From NCBI RefSeq assembly GCF_003312875.1, contig NZ_CP015163.1, positions 4,278,001 through 4,342,000 of the forward strand: DNA of 64,000 bases, written 5' to 3'. Of the stretch, positions 24,466 through 31,864 are shown piece by piece. The stretch is from Amycolatopsis albispora. GTDB taxonomy: Bacteria; Actinomycetota; Actinomycetes; Mycobacteriales; Pseudonocardiaceae. The notes beneath the pieces are model-generated. The model was not told the DNA's origin. It did no database searches and saw only the letters and a list, made by a program, of their open reading frames with translations. How positions within the stretch are numbered: the first letter of the stretch is position 1; each line of letters opens with the position of its first letter. The position numbers and the translations under genes were made by a program.

Positions 24466-24996
24466 ATGACCACGACCACCGCCGCCGCGCCTGCCCTCCG
24501 CCGGCTCTACTTCGTCCGCTTCGGCTTCGCCTTGGTCTGGGCGGTCGCGCTCTTCCTGACCGCCGCGAGCGTCGGCCCGGTGAGCGCGACCCTGCTCGTG
24601 CTCTACCCGCTGTTCGACGTGGGCGCCGCCGTCGTCGACGCGCGTTCGTCCCGGGCGGGCCGGTCCGCGCCGGGGCTCTACGTCAACATCGTGATCAGCG
24701 GACTCGCCGCCGCCGGGCTGGCTTTTGCGGTCACCTCAGGTATTCCGGCGGTCCTGCGGGTGTGGGGTGTCTGGGCCGTCACGGCAGGCGTCGTCCAGCT
24801 CGTCGTCGCACTGCGCCGACGCGCGCTCGGCGGCCAGTGGCCGATGATCACCAGCGGCGCCATCTCCACCCTCGCCGGGGCCGCGTTCTTCCTGCAGGCC
24901 GCCGACGGCTCGCTGCGCAACCTGGCGGGTTACGCCCTGCTCGGCGGCGTCTTCTTCCTCGTCTCTGCACTGCGCCTGGGGCGGGCCGCCGCCTAG
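24466..24996 (+). CDS. DUF308 (HdeD-like) membrane protein
   Basis: 176 residues with six hydrophobic segments (FVRFGFALVWAVALFLTAAS, GPVSATLLVLYPLFDVGAAV, NIVISGLAAAGLAFAV, VWGVWAVTAGVVQLVVALRR, MITSGAISTLAGAAFFLQA, YALLGGVFFLVSALRLG), the paired-helix pattern of DUF308. Ribosome site AAGGA before ATG 24466. The divergent TetR probably regulates it. In enterobacteria HdeD contributes to acid resistance; here the role is unknown. Confidence 0.88.
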   Translation: MTTTTAAAPALRRLYFVRFGFALVWAVALFLTAASVGPVSATLLVLYPLFDVGAAVVDARSSRAGRSAPGLYVNIVISGLAAAGLAFAVTSGIPAVLRVWGVWAVTAGVVQLVVALRRRALGGQWPMITSGAISTLAGAAFFLQAADGSLRNLAGYALLGGVFFLVSALRLGRAAA

Positions 24997-25098
24997 GCCG
25001 AGCTTGTCGGACAGTTCGCGCAGGCATTCTTCGGAGACGGGTTCCAGCTGGTGCAGAACTTCCATGCACAGCAGGCCATAGAGCCGGGTCCACGTTGA
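24994..25098 (-). pseudogene. C-terminal remnant of a TetR regulator
   Basis: The minus strand reads TWTRLYGLLCMEVLHQLEP and SEECLRELSDKLGL, the typical ending of TetR proteins with a WHG-type ligand domain (AWTRLYG...ELADKLGL). No HTH or upstream portion exists, and the frame runs on antisense to the DUF308 gene without a stop at the expected place. It lies back to back with the monooxygenase remnant at 25171, recalling an intact divergent TetR/monooxygenase pair. Confidence 0.5.
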
Positions 25099-25170
25099 TG
25101 GCGACCGCGGACGGCTCCCGGCGACCACCAGCCTGCTCTAAGCAAACCTAGAGTCATTAAGGCGCCGCAG

Positions 25171-25420
25171 GTGAAGGTGATCATCGTGGGCGGCGGCATC
25201 GGCAGGCTGACCGCGGCAGCCGCGTTCCAGCACCGCAGTTGGCAGGTGGAGGTGCTCGAACGCACTGCCGAGTTCACCGAAATCAGTGCCGGGTGTCGAT
25301 CCAGACCAACGGTCTTCGCGCGCTGGACACCCTCGGCGTGCGCGCGGGCCTGGCGGAATACGACCGCATCCGCAGACCTCGCACCCAGCTGGTCGCCCGC
25401 CGTTCCCGCCAGGCGGGCGC
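25171..25420 (+). pseudogene. FAD-dependent monooxygenase remnant: frameshift plus internal deletion
   Basis: The frame starts MKVIIVGGGIGRLTAAAAFQ, the FAD-binding N-terminus of group A hydroxylases, then shifts at the G run 25291-25293: one lost G turns AG-V-SIQTNGLRALDTLG into another frame. The restored frame reaches GVRAGL and jumps straight to AEYDRIRRPRTQLVARRSRQ, which is C-terminal sequence in intact homologues, so roughly 270 residues are deleted. No similarity is seen from about 25420 to 25550. Non-functional. Confidence 0.72.
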
Positions 25421-25550
25421 CCCCGGGCACTGGACGTCCCCACCCCTGACCACCCTCCGCGACGCAGCTCTGCCCTGCTGCCGAAGCTGCCTACGTCTGG
25501 ACGCCTCCCGGTGTACCTTGACGGGCTCAGCCGCACGGAAGGCGAGCGCC

Positions 25551-26141
25551 ATGCACGAGGGCACCGGGGAAACTCCGCAGCTTCCCAGCCCCATCGACCT
25601 CCTGGCGGCCTTTCCCTGCCCGGCAGCCGTCGCCGACGCCGCGATGGCCTGCGGCCCGATCAGTTCCTTCCGAGCGGATGGTGTCAACGGCAACCCCTGG
25701 GGCCTGGACGCCCTCTACTGGGACAACGAGCGGAACCGGCTCCTGACCGTCAGGACCGTCCGCCCGTCCACCGGCCTGGATCCGCATGGCCTGCCAGGGG
25801 AAAACGCCTCGATCCAGCTCGTCAACTTCCTGGCCCCCACCCGCCGCCACCCGCAGACAGCGCATGCCGACTACATCGATATTCGCAGCGCGGTCCAGCA
25901 AACCGAGCCATACTCCGTTGATGTGGCGGTGAACGGCACCTGCCACACCGCCACCCGCATCGACGTACTGGCCCTCTCGGTGGTCGAACTAGCGTGGGAA
26001 GACCGCACCGTCTTCGCCACCGGGCAACCATCACTGGTCGATCGGCTCACCCTGCGCTCTGCACACGTAGCCGACCTGACACACCTGCAACCACGCCAAA
26101 TGCCAAGCCACCAAGATAGGCACAGATTCCCACCGGGGTAG
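25551..26141 (+). CDS. hypothetical protein
   Basis: 196 residues from ATG 25551 (MHEGTGETPQLPSPIDLLAA). No signal peptide or membrane segment. It has conserved-looking hydrophobic strands (WGLDALYWDNERNRLLTVRT, IQLVNFLAPTRRHP, VDVLALSVVELAWEDRTVFA) but no recognisable motif. Base composition is a little lower in GC than its neighbours, consistent with an accessory gene. It lies just after the monooxygenase fossil. No function proposed. Confidence 0.6.
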   Translation: MHEGTGETPQLPSPIDLLAAFPCPAAVADAAMACGPISSFRADGVNGNPWGLDALYWDNERNRLLTVRTVRPSTGLDPHGLPGENASIQLVNFLAPTRRHPQTAHADYIDIRSAVQQTEPYSVDVAVNGTCHTATRIDVLALSVVELAWEDRTVFATGQPSLVDRLTLRSAHVADLTHLQPRQMPSHQDRHRFPPG

Positions 26142-26224
26142 TTCCGAGCGCAGTGTCCGATTCTCGGCAAGCACGACGGCTCCCACCACGCAGCCTATTA
26201 CTGCCGTATCCGACACACCTGTCC

Positions 26225-26243
26225 ATTTGAACAGCGTTCAAAT
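26225..26243. promoter_or_regulatory. perfect dyad ATTTGAAC-n3-GTTCAAAT
   Basis: 8-bp arms at 26225-26232 and 26236-26243 with AGC between them, about 70 bp before the lipoprotein start. The form fits a TetR-type operator. No intact regulator gene is adjacent. Confidence 0.5.
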
Positions 26244-26314
26244 ACCCCGTTTGGTCCCTAGTCTGCCAAACGTCAACCACGTTAGCGTGGACGTCGTACC
26301 GAGGGGGTGCATCC

Positions 26315-26950
26315 GTGCCGGGTTCGGATCAGAGCATTGTTCTGCGATTCATCGCGTTGATCATTGGCCTTTTGGTCGCCGCGTGCTCGACAGGCAACCC
26401 CGAAAATCCAGCCCCCGTGCCGCCGCCGAGAACCCTACCCGCCGATTGGCCGGCGGAACCAAAAGAAGTCGAGGTGCAGCCCCAGCCTGATTCTCGATCA
26501 AAGCACTGGGAGGACGTCCTGCGGGCTGCCCTCGGCGGATCCGCAACCGTGGTGGCCACCCGCTCGACAGCACAGGCGGTCGACGGCACGACCAGCTACT
26601 GGGTCACCGCCCTGCTCGAAGCAGGAGGGAACAGCTACGGTTCCGTACTCGCCCGCGTCGACGACCCACCGATCACCAGTGCCGAGCCCACCTGCGCCGG
26701 CTGGATGCAGCCCTGCTCGACCAGGGAAGTGGCCAACGGCACCGCGGTGGTCATCGATCGCCGTGCGCAGGGCACAGTGCTGGCGGACCTCTACCGACCC
26801 GACAGAACCCAGGCGGTTCACGTTGTCGCAAGCGACCTGGTGACTTCGGACCAAGCAAAATTCTGGCACGGCGGGAACCGGTACACGGCACCGCTTCCCA
26901 CGCCGGAGATCGTGACCGAAATCGCGGTACAAATAGCGAACCCCCAGTAA
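26315..26950 (+). CDS. putative lipoprotein of unknown function
   Basis: 211 residues from GTG 26315. Signal segment IVLRFIALIIGLLVAAC with a lipobox (LVAAC) puts the lipidated Cys near residue 24, followed by a Pro-rich linker (NPENPAPVPPPRTLPADWP). The mature part is soluble, with AEPTCAGWMQPCSTREV probably forming a disulfide. It precedes the secreted amidase-fold gene by 66 nt, so the two may share an envelope role. No family recognised. Confidence 0.75.
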   Translation: MPGSDQSIVLRFIALIIGLLVAACSTGNPENPAPVPPPRTLPADWPAEPKEVEVQPQPDSRSKHWEDVLRAALGGSATVVATRSTAQAVDGTTSYWVTALLEAGGNSYGSVLARVDDPPITSAEPTCAGWMQPCSTREVANGTAVVIDRRAQGTVLADLYRPDRTQAVHVVASDLVTSDQAKFWHGGNRYTAPLPTPEIVTEIAVQIANPQ

Positions 26951-27016
26951 TTTCATTCGAGGCCACCCACCTCGACCAGCAGTTCCGAAAACACAGAAGG
27001 AAGGGGTTTATTCAGC

Positions 27017-28198
27017 ATGCCCACAACACAGATAAAGATATTCTCGTCCGTGGCGGCGCTGACCACATTGCTGACCACCGCTCCGGCGGCACTGGCCCAG
27101 GACACCAGCGACGACGCGCTGCTGCAACTGACCGCGCGGTACCTGCAGGACCGCGCGAACCGGGTCACCGAGCAGGCGGCCTCCTACGGGGCGCTGACGT
27201 CGGTCGAGGCCACCGAACCGTTCCAGCACAGATTGTCCACGGAGTCGGCGGAACTCGACCGGCTGAGATCGCTCTGGAAGGACACGGCCTCCGAGCTACA
27301 GGGCGCGCACATCGAGATCAAGGCGCCGCAGATCCAGCGCTCGAACACCAAGGCTGTGATCAACTTCGTCGAACGCACCGAACTTCACTTCGCCAACCGC
27401 ACCTCCGCCGACAGCCCGGCCAGCACCTCGTACAAAGTCGGCCACACGATCGATTTCGTGCGCACGTCGACCGGCTGGGAACTGGCGGCTGACGTGCTCG
27501 ACCTGCCCCAGAACACCGTCGATCCGATTCCTTACTTCAGGCCCGTCAAGACCGGTGACGCAGTTCCATCGGCACCACCAGCGGGAAAACCCGTGCCCCC
27601 GTCGCTCCGTCCAGCCACCCCACCCAGCCCCGGGATCGAGAAACCGGCCGCCCCACCCCTTTCCGCGGCAGCGTCCTACAGCAGGCAAGCGATGGCTGAT
27701 TACGCCCGGAAATGGGCGTTGGGCCGGAACCCCGCATATGAAAGTTTCGGCAACGACTGCGCGAACTTCGTGTCACAATCGCTGCGAGCGGGTGGGTGGA
27801 AGAACGTCGCCAACTACCACAACACCCCGGATGCCTGGCGGCACCTCGTGGCCGCAGCCGGCCGCCAGCTCAACAGCAACACTTGGAGCGTTTCCCACGA
27901 CCAGCTCTACTTCGGCTGGACCTACTCCGGTCGGACTCGGAACATCGTGGGGGAACCGGTGTATCTGGGAGCTCTCGTCTACGCCGACTGGGCCACCGCC
28001 GGGGGCGGCGTCGGGCACGACGGCCACATCGATCACGCGATGATCGTCAGCAAGGTCACCGATCATTGGGACTGGAACCAGATCTACCTGTCCTACCACA
28101 CGACCGACACTCTCGACATCTCGATGACCCAGCTCTACCACAAGGGCGGCGGGGATGCCGTGAACTACTACTTCTTCGACCTCAACGACGCCGCCTGA
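27017..28198 (+). CDS. secreted amidase-domain (Amidase_6-type) protein
   Basis: 393 residues with a Sec signal peptide (KIFSSVAALTTLLTTAPAALA). A helical N-terminal domain to about residue 190 and a Pro-rich linker (PSAPPAGKPVPPSLRPATPP) lead to a C-terminal papain-like domain: YARKWALGRNPAYESFGNDC with Cys248, then GHIDHAMIVS (His337/340) and a Trp/Tyr-rich end. This matches the putative amidase domain of Bacillus YrvJ-like and actinobacterial secreted proteins; a cell-wall or isopeptide target is likely but not shown. Confidence 0.83.
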   Translation: MPTTQIKIFSSVAALTTLLTTAPAALAQDTSDDALLQLTARYLQDRANRVTEQAASYGALTSVEATEPFQHRLSTESAELDRLRSLWKDTASELQGAHIEIKAPQIQRSNTKAVINFVERTELHFANRTSADSPASTSYKVGHTIDFVRTSTGWELAADVLDLPQNTVDPIPYFRPVKTGDAVPSAPPAGKPVPPSLRPATPPSPGIEKPAAPPLSAAASYSRQAMADYARKWALGRNPAYESFGNDCANFVSQSLRAGGWKNVANYHNTPDAWRHLVAAAGRQLNSNTWSVSHDQLYFGWTYSGRTRNIVGEPVYLGALVYADWATAGGGVGHDGHIDHAMIVSKVTDHWDWNQIYLSYHTTDTLDISMTQLYHKGGGDAVNYYFFDLNDAA

Positions 28199-28498
28199 GT
28201 CCAGGATCGCTCGCGAGCAGCCGGTTCCCCGCCGACCACGACCGCCTCGGCGGGGACCGCGCCGACGTTGCCGTCGGGCAATGCCGTCGGGGGCGGTCGC
28301 GGGTCGACGAATCAGCACTGGATCACCTGATCGGCGGCACCGGACAGCAGCACCAGCCACTTGGGGTCTCCAGGACGACGGGCCCGCAGACACGAGCATG
28401 GGGTAGAGCACCTTGTGCTGCACGGTACGAGGCAATGTCGCCAGCGCGATCAACCGGCGAGCTCGGCCCGTGGACATCACCAGCCAGGCCGATCTTGA

Positions 28499-28663
28499 GT
28501 GCTGGACGCGCTTACCCGCCTCCGGCGCAATCTGGCCAGCGCGCCGGAGCAACTACTGCAGCGCCTCTTCGAGACCACTCAGCTGGAGGTTCGCTTGGTG
28601 CCCGGCGTCACCAAGGCCGCAGAGAGAGTCCAGCACGCCATGCCCCAGACACCACAAAGGCCC
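28499..28663 (+). pseudogene. C-terminal remnant of a serine recombinase beside attL
   Basis: Reads LDALTRLRRNLASAPEQLLQ then RLFETTQLEVRLVPGVTKAAERV, the C-terminal helix region of large serine recombinases. The middle block (VTIKLPTEQLP in the right-hand copy) is missing. A stop precedes it and the frame runs on through the att site. The region 28199-28498 between the amidase gene and this remnant contains no gene I can support. Confidence 0.58.
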
Positions 28664-28687
28664 GCTGACCTTGCTGGTCAACGGGCC
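28656..28687 (-). terminator. hairpin beside attL, same design as the tRNA-Glu terminator
   Basis: Arms GGCCCG-c-TGACC and GGTCA-a-CGGGCC around TTGCT, with AAA at 28656-28658, which reads TTT at the 3' side on the minus strand. The internal c/a mismatch is at the same place as in the hairpin at 30659-30686, so this looks like a second copy of a tRNA-Glu terminator region. Confidence 0.6.
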
Positions 28688-28697
28688 CGTTGTGGTA

Positions 28698-28720
28698 GCT
28701 GCGCGTACCCCCGATGGGAT
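28698..28720. repeat. attL: 23-bp copy of the tRNA-Glu 3' end
   Basis: Identical over 23 bp to 30700-30722, which spans the 3' end of tRNA-Glu (T-arm start to discriminator) plus 8 bp of flank. Identity stops abruptly on the tRNA side. Only integration explains an isolated tRNA 3' end here. Confidence 0.8.
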
Positions 28721-28816
28721 ACGTGAAGCATCTACGCGTGGTCGCACCCGTCATGAGCTGCAGCTTTCCGCAGATGTCCCGCTGAACAAGACCCGCCGTC
28801 GACCAGCGAGCCGCCG

Positions 28817-29485
28817 ATGAGCACCACCATTCGCCGTGACCTCGCCCTCTGGGTGCAGTGCTTCTGCACCGCCCTGGTCGCACTCGACGCCGCCTACGCC
28901 TCCTACCGCCACGGCCGCGACTTCGCCCTCCGCTTCGGCTCCGACCACACCACCGCCGCCATCTGGCCCCTGATCGTCGACGGCCTGCTCATCATCGCCA
29001 CCGTCGAACTCTGGAAGGGGCCCGCCAAGCAGACCGGCCGGTGGGCCGCCTGGCTCGCCTTCACCCTCGGCATCAGCCTCTCGCTGTGCGCCAACATCGC
29101 CGCGGCGCCCCACCTCAGCGTCTTCGCCATCGCGGTGGCCGCCTGCCCTCCGCTGGCCTTGCTCCTCGCCGTCGAACTGCTCAACCGAGCCCTCAAACGC
29201 CACCGAACAACCCACAACACCACGACGGAGTCGGGCACCGCGAGCACACCACGCCAGGAACCCACCGCACCAGCTCCGCTCAGCGCCGAAGAACGCATGT
29301 GGCAGCACTACCTCGCCGAACTGGAGCAGGGCCGCACCCCCACCGGCGCTGAACTGGATCGCGTTGCTGGCACGCACAACTACGGGCGCCGTCTCCTCCG
29401 GAAATGGCGCGCAACCGGACGCCTCCCCGACCACAAGCAAGATCAGCAAACGGCCGCCGGAACAACCAGCCGACAGGCGGCCTGA
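28817..29485 (+). CDS. DUF2637 (SpdB-like) membrane protein with C-terminal HTH-like tail
   Basis: 222 residues. Four hydrophobic helices (VQCFCTALVALDAAYASY, AAIWPLIVDGLLIIATVEL, WAAWLAFTLGISLSLCANIA, VFAIAVAACPPLALLLAVEL) match DUF2637, a family found on actinomycete conjugative elements and linked to plasmid spread. After a Thr/Pro-rich linker the C-terminus (WQHYLAELEQGRTPTGAELD, RLLRKWRATGRLP) resembles a small DNA-binding domain. It is the only seemingly intact gene between the att sites. Confidence 0.85.
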   Translation: MSTTIRRDLALWVQCFCTALVALDAAYASYRHGRDFALRFGSDHTTAAIWPLIVDGLLIIATVELWKGPAKQTGRWAAWLAFTLGISLSLCANIAAAPHLSVFAIAVAACPPLALLLAVELLNRALKRHRTTHNTTTESGTASTPRQEPTAPAPLSAEERMWQHYLAELEQGRTPTGAELDRVAGTHNYGRRLLRKWRATGRLPDHKQDQQTAAGTTSRQAA

Positions 29486-29600
29486 ACCACACACCGCCCA
29501 CGCGCATTCAGCGAGAACAAACCCATCAACGACGCCCCAACGCCGACCCGTTGACCACCTATAACAGCGTTTCGCCGTGTATCGTCCCAGCTCAAGAAGA

Positions 29601-29808
29601 GTCTTCCCCGCACGGGCGGGGGTGGTCCGGCCGGGCTGGTGCCGCTGGAGACGCTGGAGTCGTCTTCCCCGCGCGAGCGGGGATGGTCCCGCGGCCAGCT
29701 CCCCGCGGCGTACCGGCACCATGTCTTCCCCGCGCGAGCGGGGGTGGTCCTGGGGCAGGCCAAGAGCCATCGCGACCAGATCGTCTTCCCCGCGCGAGGG
29801 GGTGGTCC
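29601..29808 (+). CRISPR. four-repeat type I-E-like CRISPR array, no cas genes in the window
   Basis: Repeats at 29601-29628, 29662-29689, 29723-29750 and 29783-29808, with spacers of 33, 33 and 32 nt, so the period is 60-61 nt. Each repeat starts GTCTTCCCCGC and ends TGGTCC, with a CCCCGC-n4-GCGGGG stem. Repeat 1 has loop ACGG instead of GCGA, and repeat 4 lost 2 nt of the stem. Repeat sequence and spacer length are those of actinobacterial type I-E systems. The upstream stretch 29535-29600 is relatively AT-rich (ACCTATAACAG) and could be the leader, making the damaged repeat 4 the distal end. Confidence 0.85.
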
Positions 29809-30307
29809 CTTCATGTCGACCGCGTCGGGCGGCATTCGCTGTAGACGCGGCCGGCCAGTCCGCGACTCCGCCAGTCCCGCCGTGCCGATTCCGCTGGCTG
29901 GAGAACGCGGCACGGGCATTCAGGGCTGCACCGCAAACCCATGCTCGCCTGATGGTGAGAGCCGGTGTGAGAACCGGCCGCACATAGTTCCGCACATCAC
30001 GACTGACGAGGCAAGGCCAGGTTCGGCCCCCGGCGCCGGTAGCCGTCCCACACCCTTTAACCGGCTTCTCATCCAGGGATTCCGGTTGGACGTCTACCGG
30101 GCGCCGGGTGGCCCTCTCTAGCCGACAATGGATCGAGGTCCTCAATGCCGACGTTCAGCTACCCCCCACCGGTTGGAGCACGCCGCCGACAGCGGAGGAC
30201 TGACTATCGACGAATCAACTGCCTCGTCGCCCCGGCCAATCCGCTGGCCTCGCCCTGTCGGGTAACACCGCTCTCGGCCGCCAAGCACTTCTTCGAGGAA
30301 CGAACTC
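29809..30307. other. gene-free stretch inside the element
   Basis: No reading frame here shows family similarity, actinobacterial codon pattern or a ribosome site worth annotating. It probably represents decayed element DNA. Confidence 0.5.
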
Positions 30308-30541
30308 ATGCACCCTTCTACGACACAAACCCGTCCAGTTCACAACGACCTGGGCCCAGCGGAGCGCGCCGGAAAACCACGCGAACGGGATCCACGGCGG
30401 TACAGCGAGCAGCTCGGTGACGAGCTGCAGCAGCACCGCGAGCACGCCGGTCTCACCGTGGAAGCCGTTGCCGAGCACCTGGGCTGGAGCCCGGACACGC
30501 TGTCCGACACCGAGCTGGGCTCTTCGACACCATCCAGCTGA
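30308..30541 (+). pseudogene. truncated XRE-type HTH gene
   Basis: 77 codons from ATG 30308. After a Pro/Arg-rich start, LGDELQQHREHAGLTVEAVA and EHLGWSPDTLSDTELGSS form an XRE helix-turn-helix as in actinobacterial DUF5753 regulators, but the protein stops just where the domain should continue. The break at about 30520 coincides with the start of recombinase-derived sequence in another frame, so the gene is a deletion chimera. Confidence 0.55.
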
Positions 30542-30669
30542 CCGTGCACTTGCGCGGCGAAGGCGATGAGGCGACCATCACCATCAAGCTGCCAACCGAG
30601 CAGCTACCCGAGATCGCCCACGCGGCGGAGAGGATCCACGAAACCATGCCAGCAACGCAAAAACCGCCG
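30520..30669 (+). pseudogene. C-terminal remnant of a serine recombinase beside attR
   Basis: Reads LFDTIQLTVHLRGEGDEATI then TIKLPTEQLPEIAHAAERIH and ETMPATQKPP, the C-terminal part of actinobacterial serine recombinases. It is homologous to the left remnant (LFETTQLEVRL...AAERVQ, MPQTPQRP). The frame continues without a stop through attR and antisense to tRNA-Glu. Confidence 0.62.
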
Positions 30670-30686
30670 GTCAGGATGACCGACGG
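30659..30686 (-). terminator. rho-independent terminator of tRNA-Glu
   Basis: On the minus strand: CCG-t-CGGTC, loop ATCCT, GACCG-g-CGG, then TTTTT, starting 22 nt after the tRNA 3' end. Confidence 0.75.
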
Positions 30687-30699
30687 TGCTTGCGTAGAT

Positions 30700-30722
30700 G
30701 CTGCGCGTACCCCCGATGGGAT
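30700..30722. repeat. attR: tRNA-Glu 3' end
   Basis: 23 bp identical to 28698-28720; its inner 15 bp are the 3' end of the intact tRNA-Glu gene. Confidence 0.8.
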
Positions 30723-30780
30723 TCGAACCCACGCTACCGGCGTGAGAGGCCGGCGTCCTAGGCCGCTAGACGACGGGGGC
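30708..30780 (-). tRNA. tRNA-Glu (anticodon CTC)
   Basis: 73 nt on the minus strand: acceptor arms GCCCCCG and TGGGGGT-type pairing (CGGGGGT), anticodon stem GCCGG/CCGGC-type around CTCTCAC giving anticodon CTC, T-loop GGTTCGAATCC, discriminator A, CCA not encoded. It is the integration target of the element to its left. gltX, which charges it, is 1.1 kb away. Confidence 0.95.
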
Positions 30781-30839
30781 TAGGAACTTCTTCCTTGTTG
30801 CGAGAGAGAACTTACCAGACCGGTTTTTCCCTCTTGCAG

Positions 30840-30911
30840 CTGGGGTACCAGGACTCGAACCTAGACTAACTGAACCAGAATCAGTCGTGCTGCCAATTAC
30901 ACCATACCCCA
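30840..30911 (-). tRNA. tRNA-Gln (anticodon CTG)
   Basis: 72 nt on the minus strand: acceptor TGGGGTA/TACCCCA, anticodon stem ACTGA/TCAGT around TTCTGGT (anticodon CTG), T-arm GGTTCGAGTCC, discriminator G, no encoded CCA. In organisms with GatCAB, as here, tRNA-Gln is first glutamylated by GluRS and then amidated. Confidence 0.95.
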
Positions 30912-31004
30912 ATGGGGTGCGTTTCCGATCTTGACCGGCTTCGCACCGCCGGGAAGAAATATAGACCACCGCCTCCGGGGCCCCGCAGGCGGGGGCACCC
31001 AGCG

Positions 31005-31784
31005 TCACCGCGGCGCCGGCACCCCCACCCTGGCGAACTCGCAAACGAGCAGTTCAGGCAGCTCCGCGAGCCCCTCCACCACGTGCACGCCACGCGGGAC
31101 CGCCGCGCCGGTGGCCGCGCGGTCCAGCCAGACCGCCCCCAGGCCCGCGTCGTGGGCGCCGATGGCGTCGGTGTCGAGCTTGTCCCCTACGTGCACGGCC
31201 TCGCCCGGGTCGCAGCCCAGTGCCAGGCACACTGTGTGAAACATCACCGGATCGGGTTTGGCGACGCCCATCTCCCCCGCGATGGCGATGTGGTCGAAGA
31301 ACCTCGCCAGGCCCAGGTCGGCGAGCTTGGTGCGCTGGTGCGCGCCGGAGGCGTTGGTCACCGCCGCCAGGTGGACGCCGGCCGCGCGCAGCCACTCGAG
31401 GCACGGCAGCACGTCGTCGAACAGGCGCCACGACCGCCGCAGCAGTTCCAGTCGCCGCCGTTCGAACGACGCGGCCTCCTCGGCGCACACGGGCTGCCCG
31501 ACCTCGGCGAGAAAGCTCTGGGTACGCGTGCGGTGCATCGCCGCGTAGTCGAGGTCACCGGCGACGACCATGGCCACGTGCCGGTCGGTCACCGCCTCCC
31601 ACAGCGGCCAGAGGTCGTCGCGGCCGAGCACGGCGGCCAGCGCGCCACTGCTGGACGCGGTGAAGTCGATCAGGGTGTCGTCGATGTCGAGGCAGACCAG
31701 GCGCAGGGCCGGGGCCGACCACGGGTCAGCCGGTGAAGCCGGGGTTGTCCGCCGCTGTCTCGGGGGTGCGAGCGCAAATTCCAC
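31005..31784 (-). CDS. HAD-superfamily hydrolase (phosphatase type)
   Basis: 259 residues. Motif I LVCLDIDDTLIDF (nucleophile Asp, acid Asp two later), helical cap, motif II LAAVTNASGAHQRTKL, motif III lysine in AGEMGVAKPDPVMF, motif IV AVHVGDKLDTDAIGAHDAG. This resembles small-molecule phosphatases of the YjjG/pyrimidine-nucleotidase group. It lies between gltX (upstream, same strand, 80-bp gap) and the tRNA pair. The substrate is unknown. Confidence 0.9.
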   Translation of the reverse strand: MEFALAPPRQRRTTPASPADPWSAPALRLVCLDIDDTLIDFTASSSGALAAVLGRDDLWPLWEAVTDRHVAMVVAGDLDYAAMHRTRTQSFLAEVGQPVCAEEAASFERRRLELLRRSWRLFDDVLPCLEWLRAAGVHLAAVTNASGAHQRTKLADLGLARFFDHIAIAGEMGVAKPDPVMFHTVCLALGCDPGEAVHVGDKLDTDAIGAHDAGLGAVWLDRAATGAAVPRGVHVVEGLAELPELLVCEFARVGVPAPR

Positions 31785-31864
31785 TCAGAGAGGCTAGGGG
31801 TAGCCGCGGCTTCACCGATTCGACCAACGAGGTGAACTAAGAAAAAACTGACACGGTCAAGCGG

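Larger units (their letters stand above)
28698..30722. mobile_element. decayed integrative element in tRNA-Glu carrying a CRISPR mini-array
   Basis: About 2 kb bounded by the 23-bp direct repeats at 28698-28720 and 30700-30722. Inside are a DUF2637/Spd-like membrane protein, a four-repeat CRISPR array, a truncated HTH gene and a serine-recombinase C-terminal remnant abutting the right att. A similar recombinase remnant also abuts the left att, suggesting tandem insertions at the same tRNA followed by deletion. No replication, transfer or intact integrase gene remains, so the element should be immobile. Confidence 0.72.

Noticed and set aside
28499..28726. Treating the left recombinase-like frame as a small gene
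   Set aside because: It begins mid-protein, lacks the middle of the domain and ends only by reading through the att site.
29577..29987. Reading frames across the CRISPR array
   Set aside because: They are artefacts of the 60-61-nt repeat period and GC richness.
30544..30783. Treating the right recombinase-like frame as a gene
   Set aside because: It reads antisense through tRNA-Glu (TPDGIRTHAT), a common artefact beside tRNA genes.
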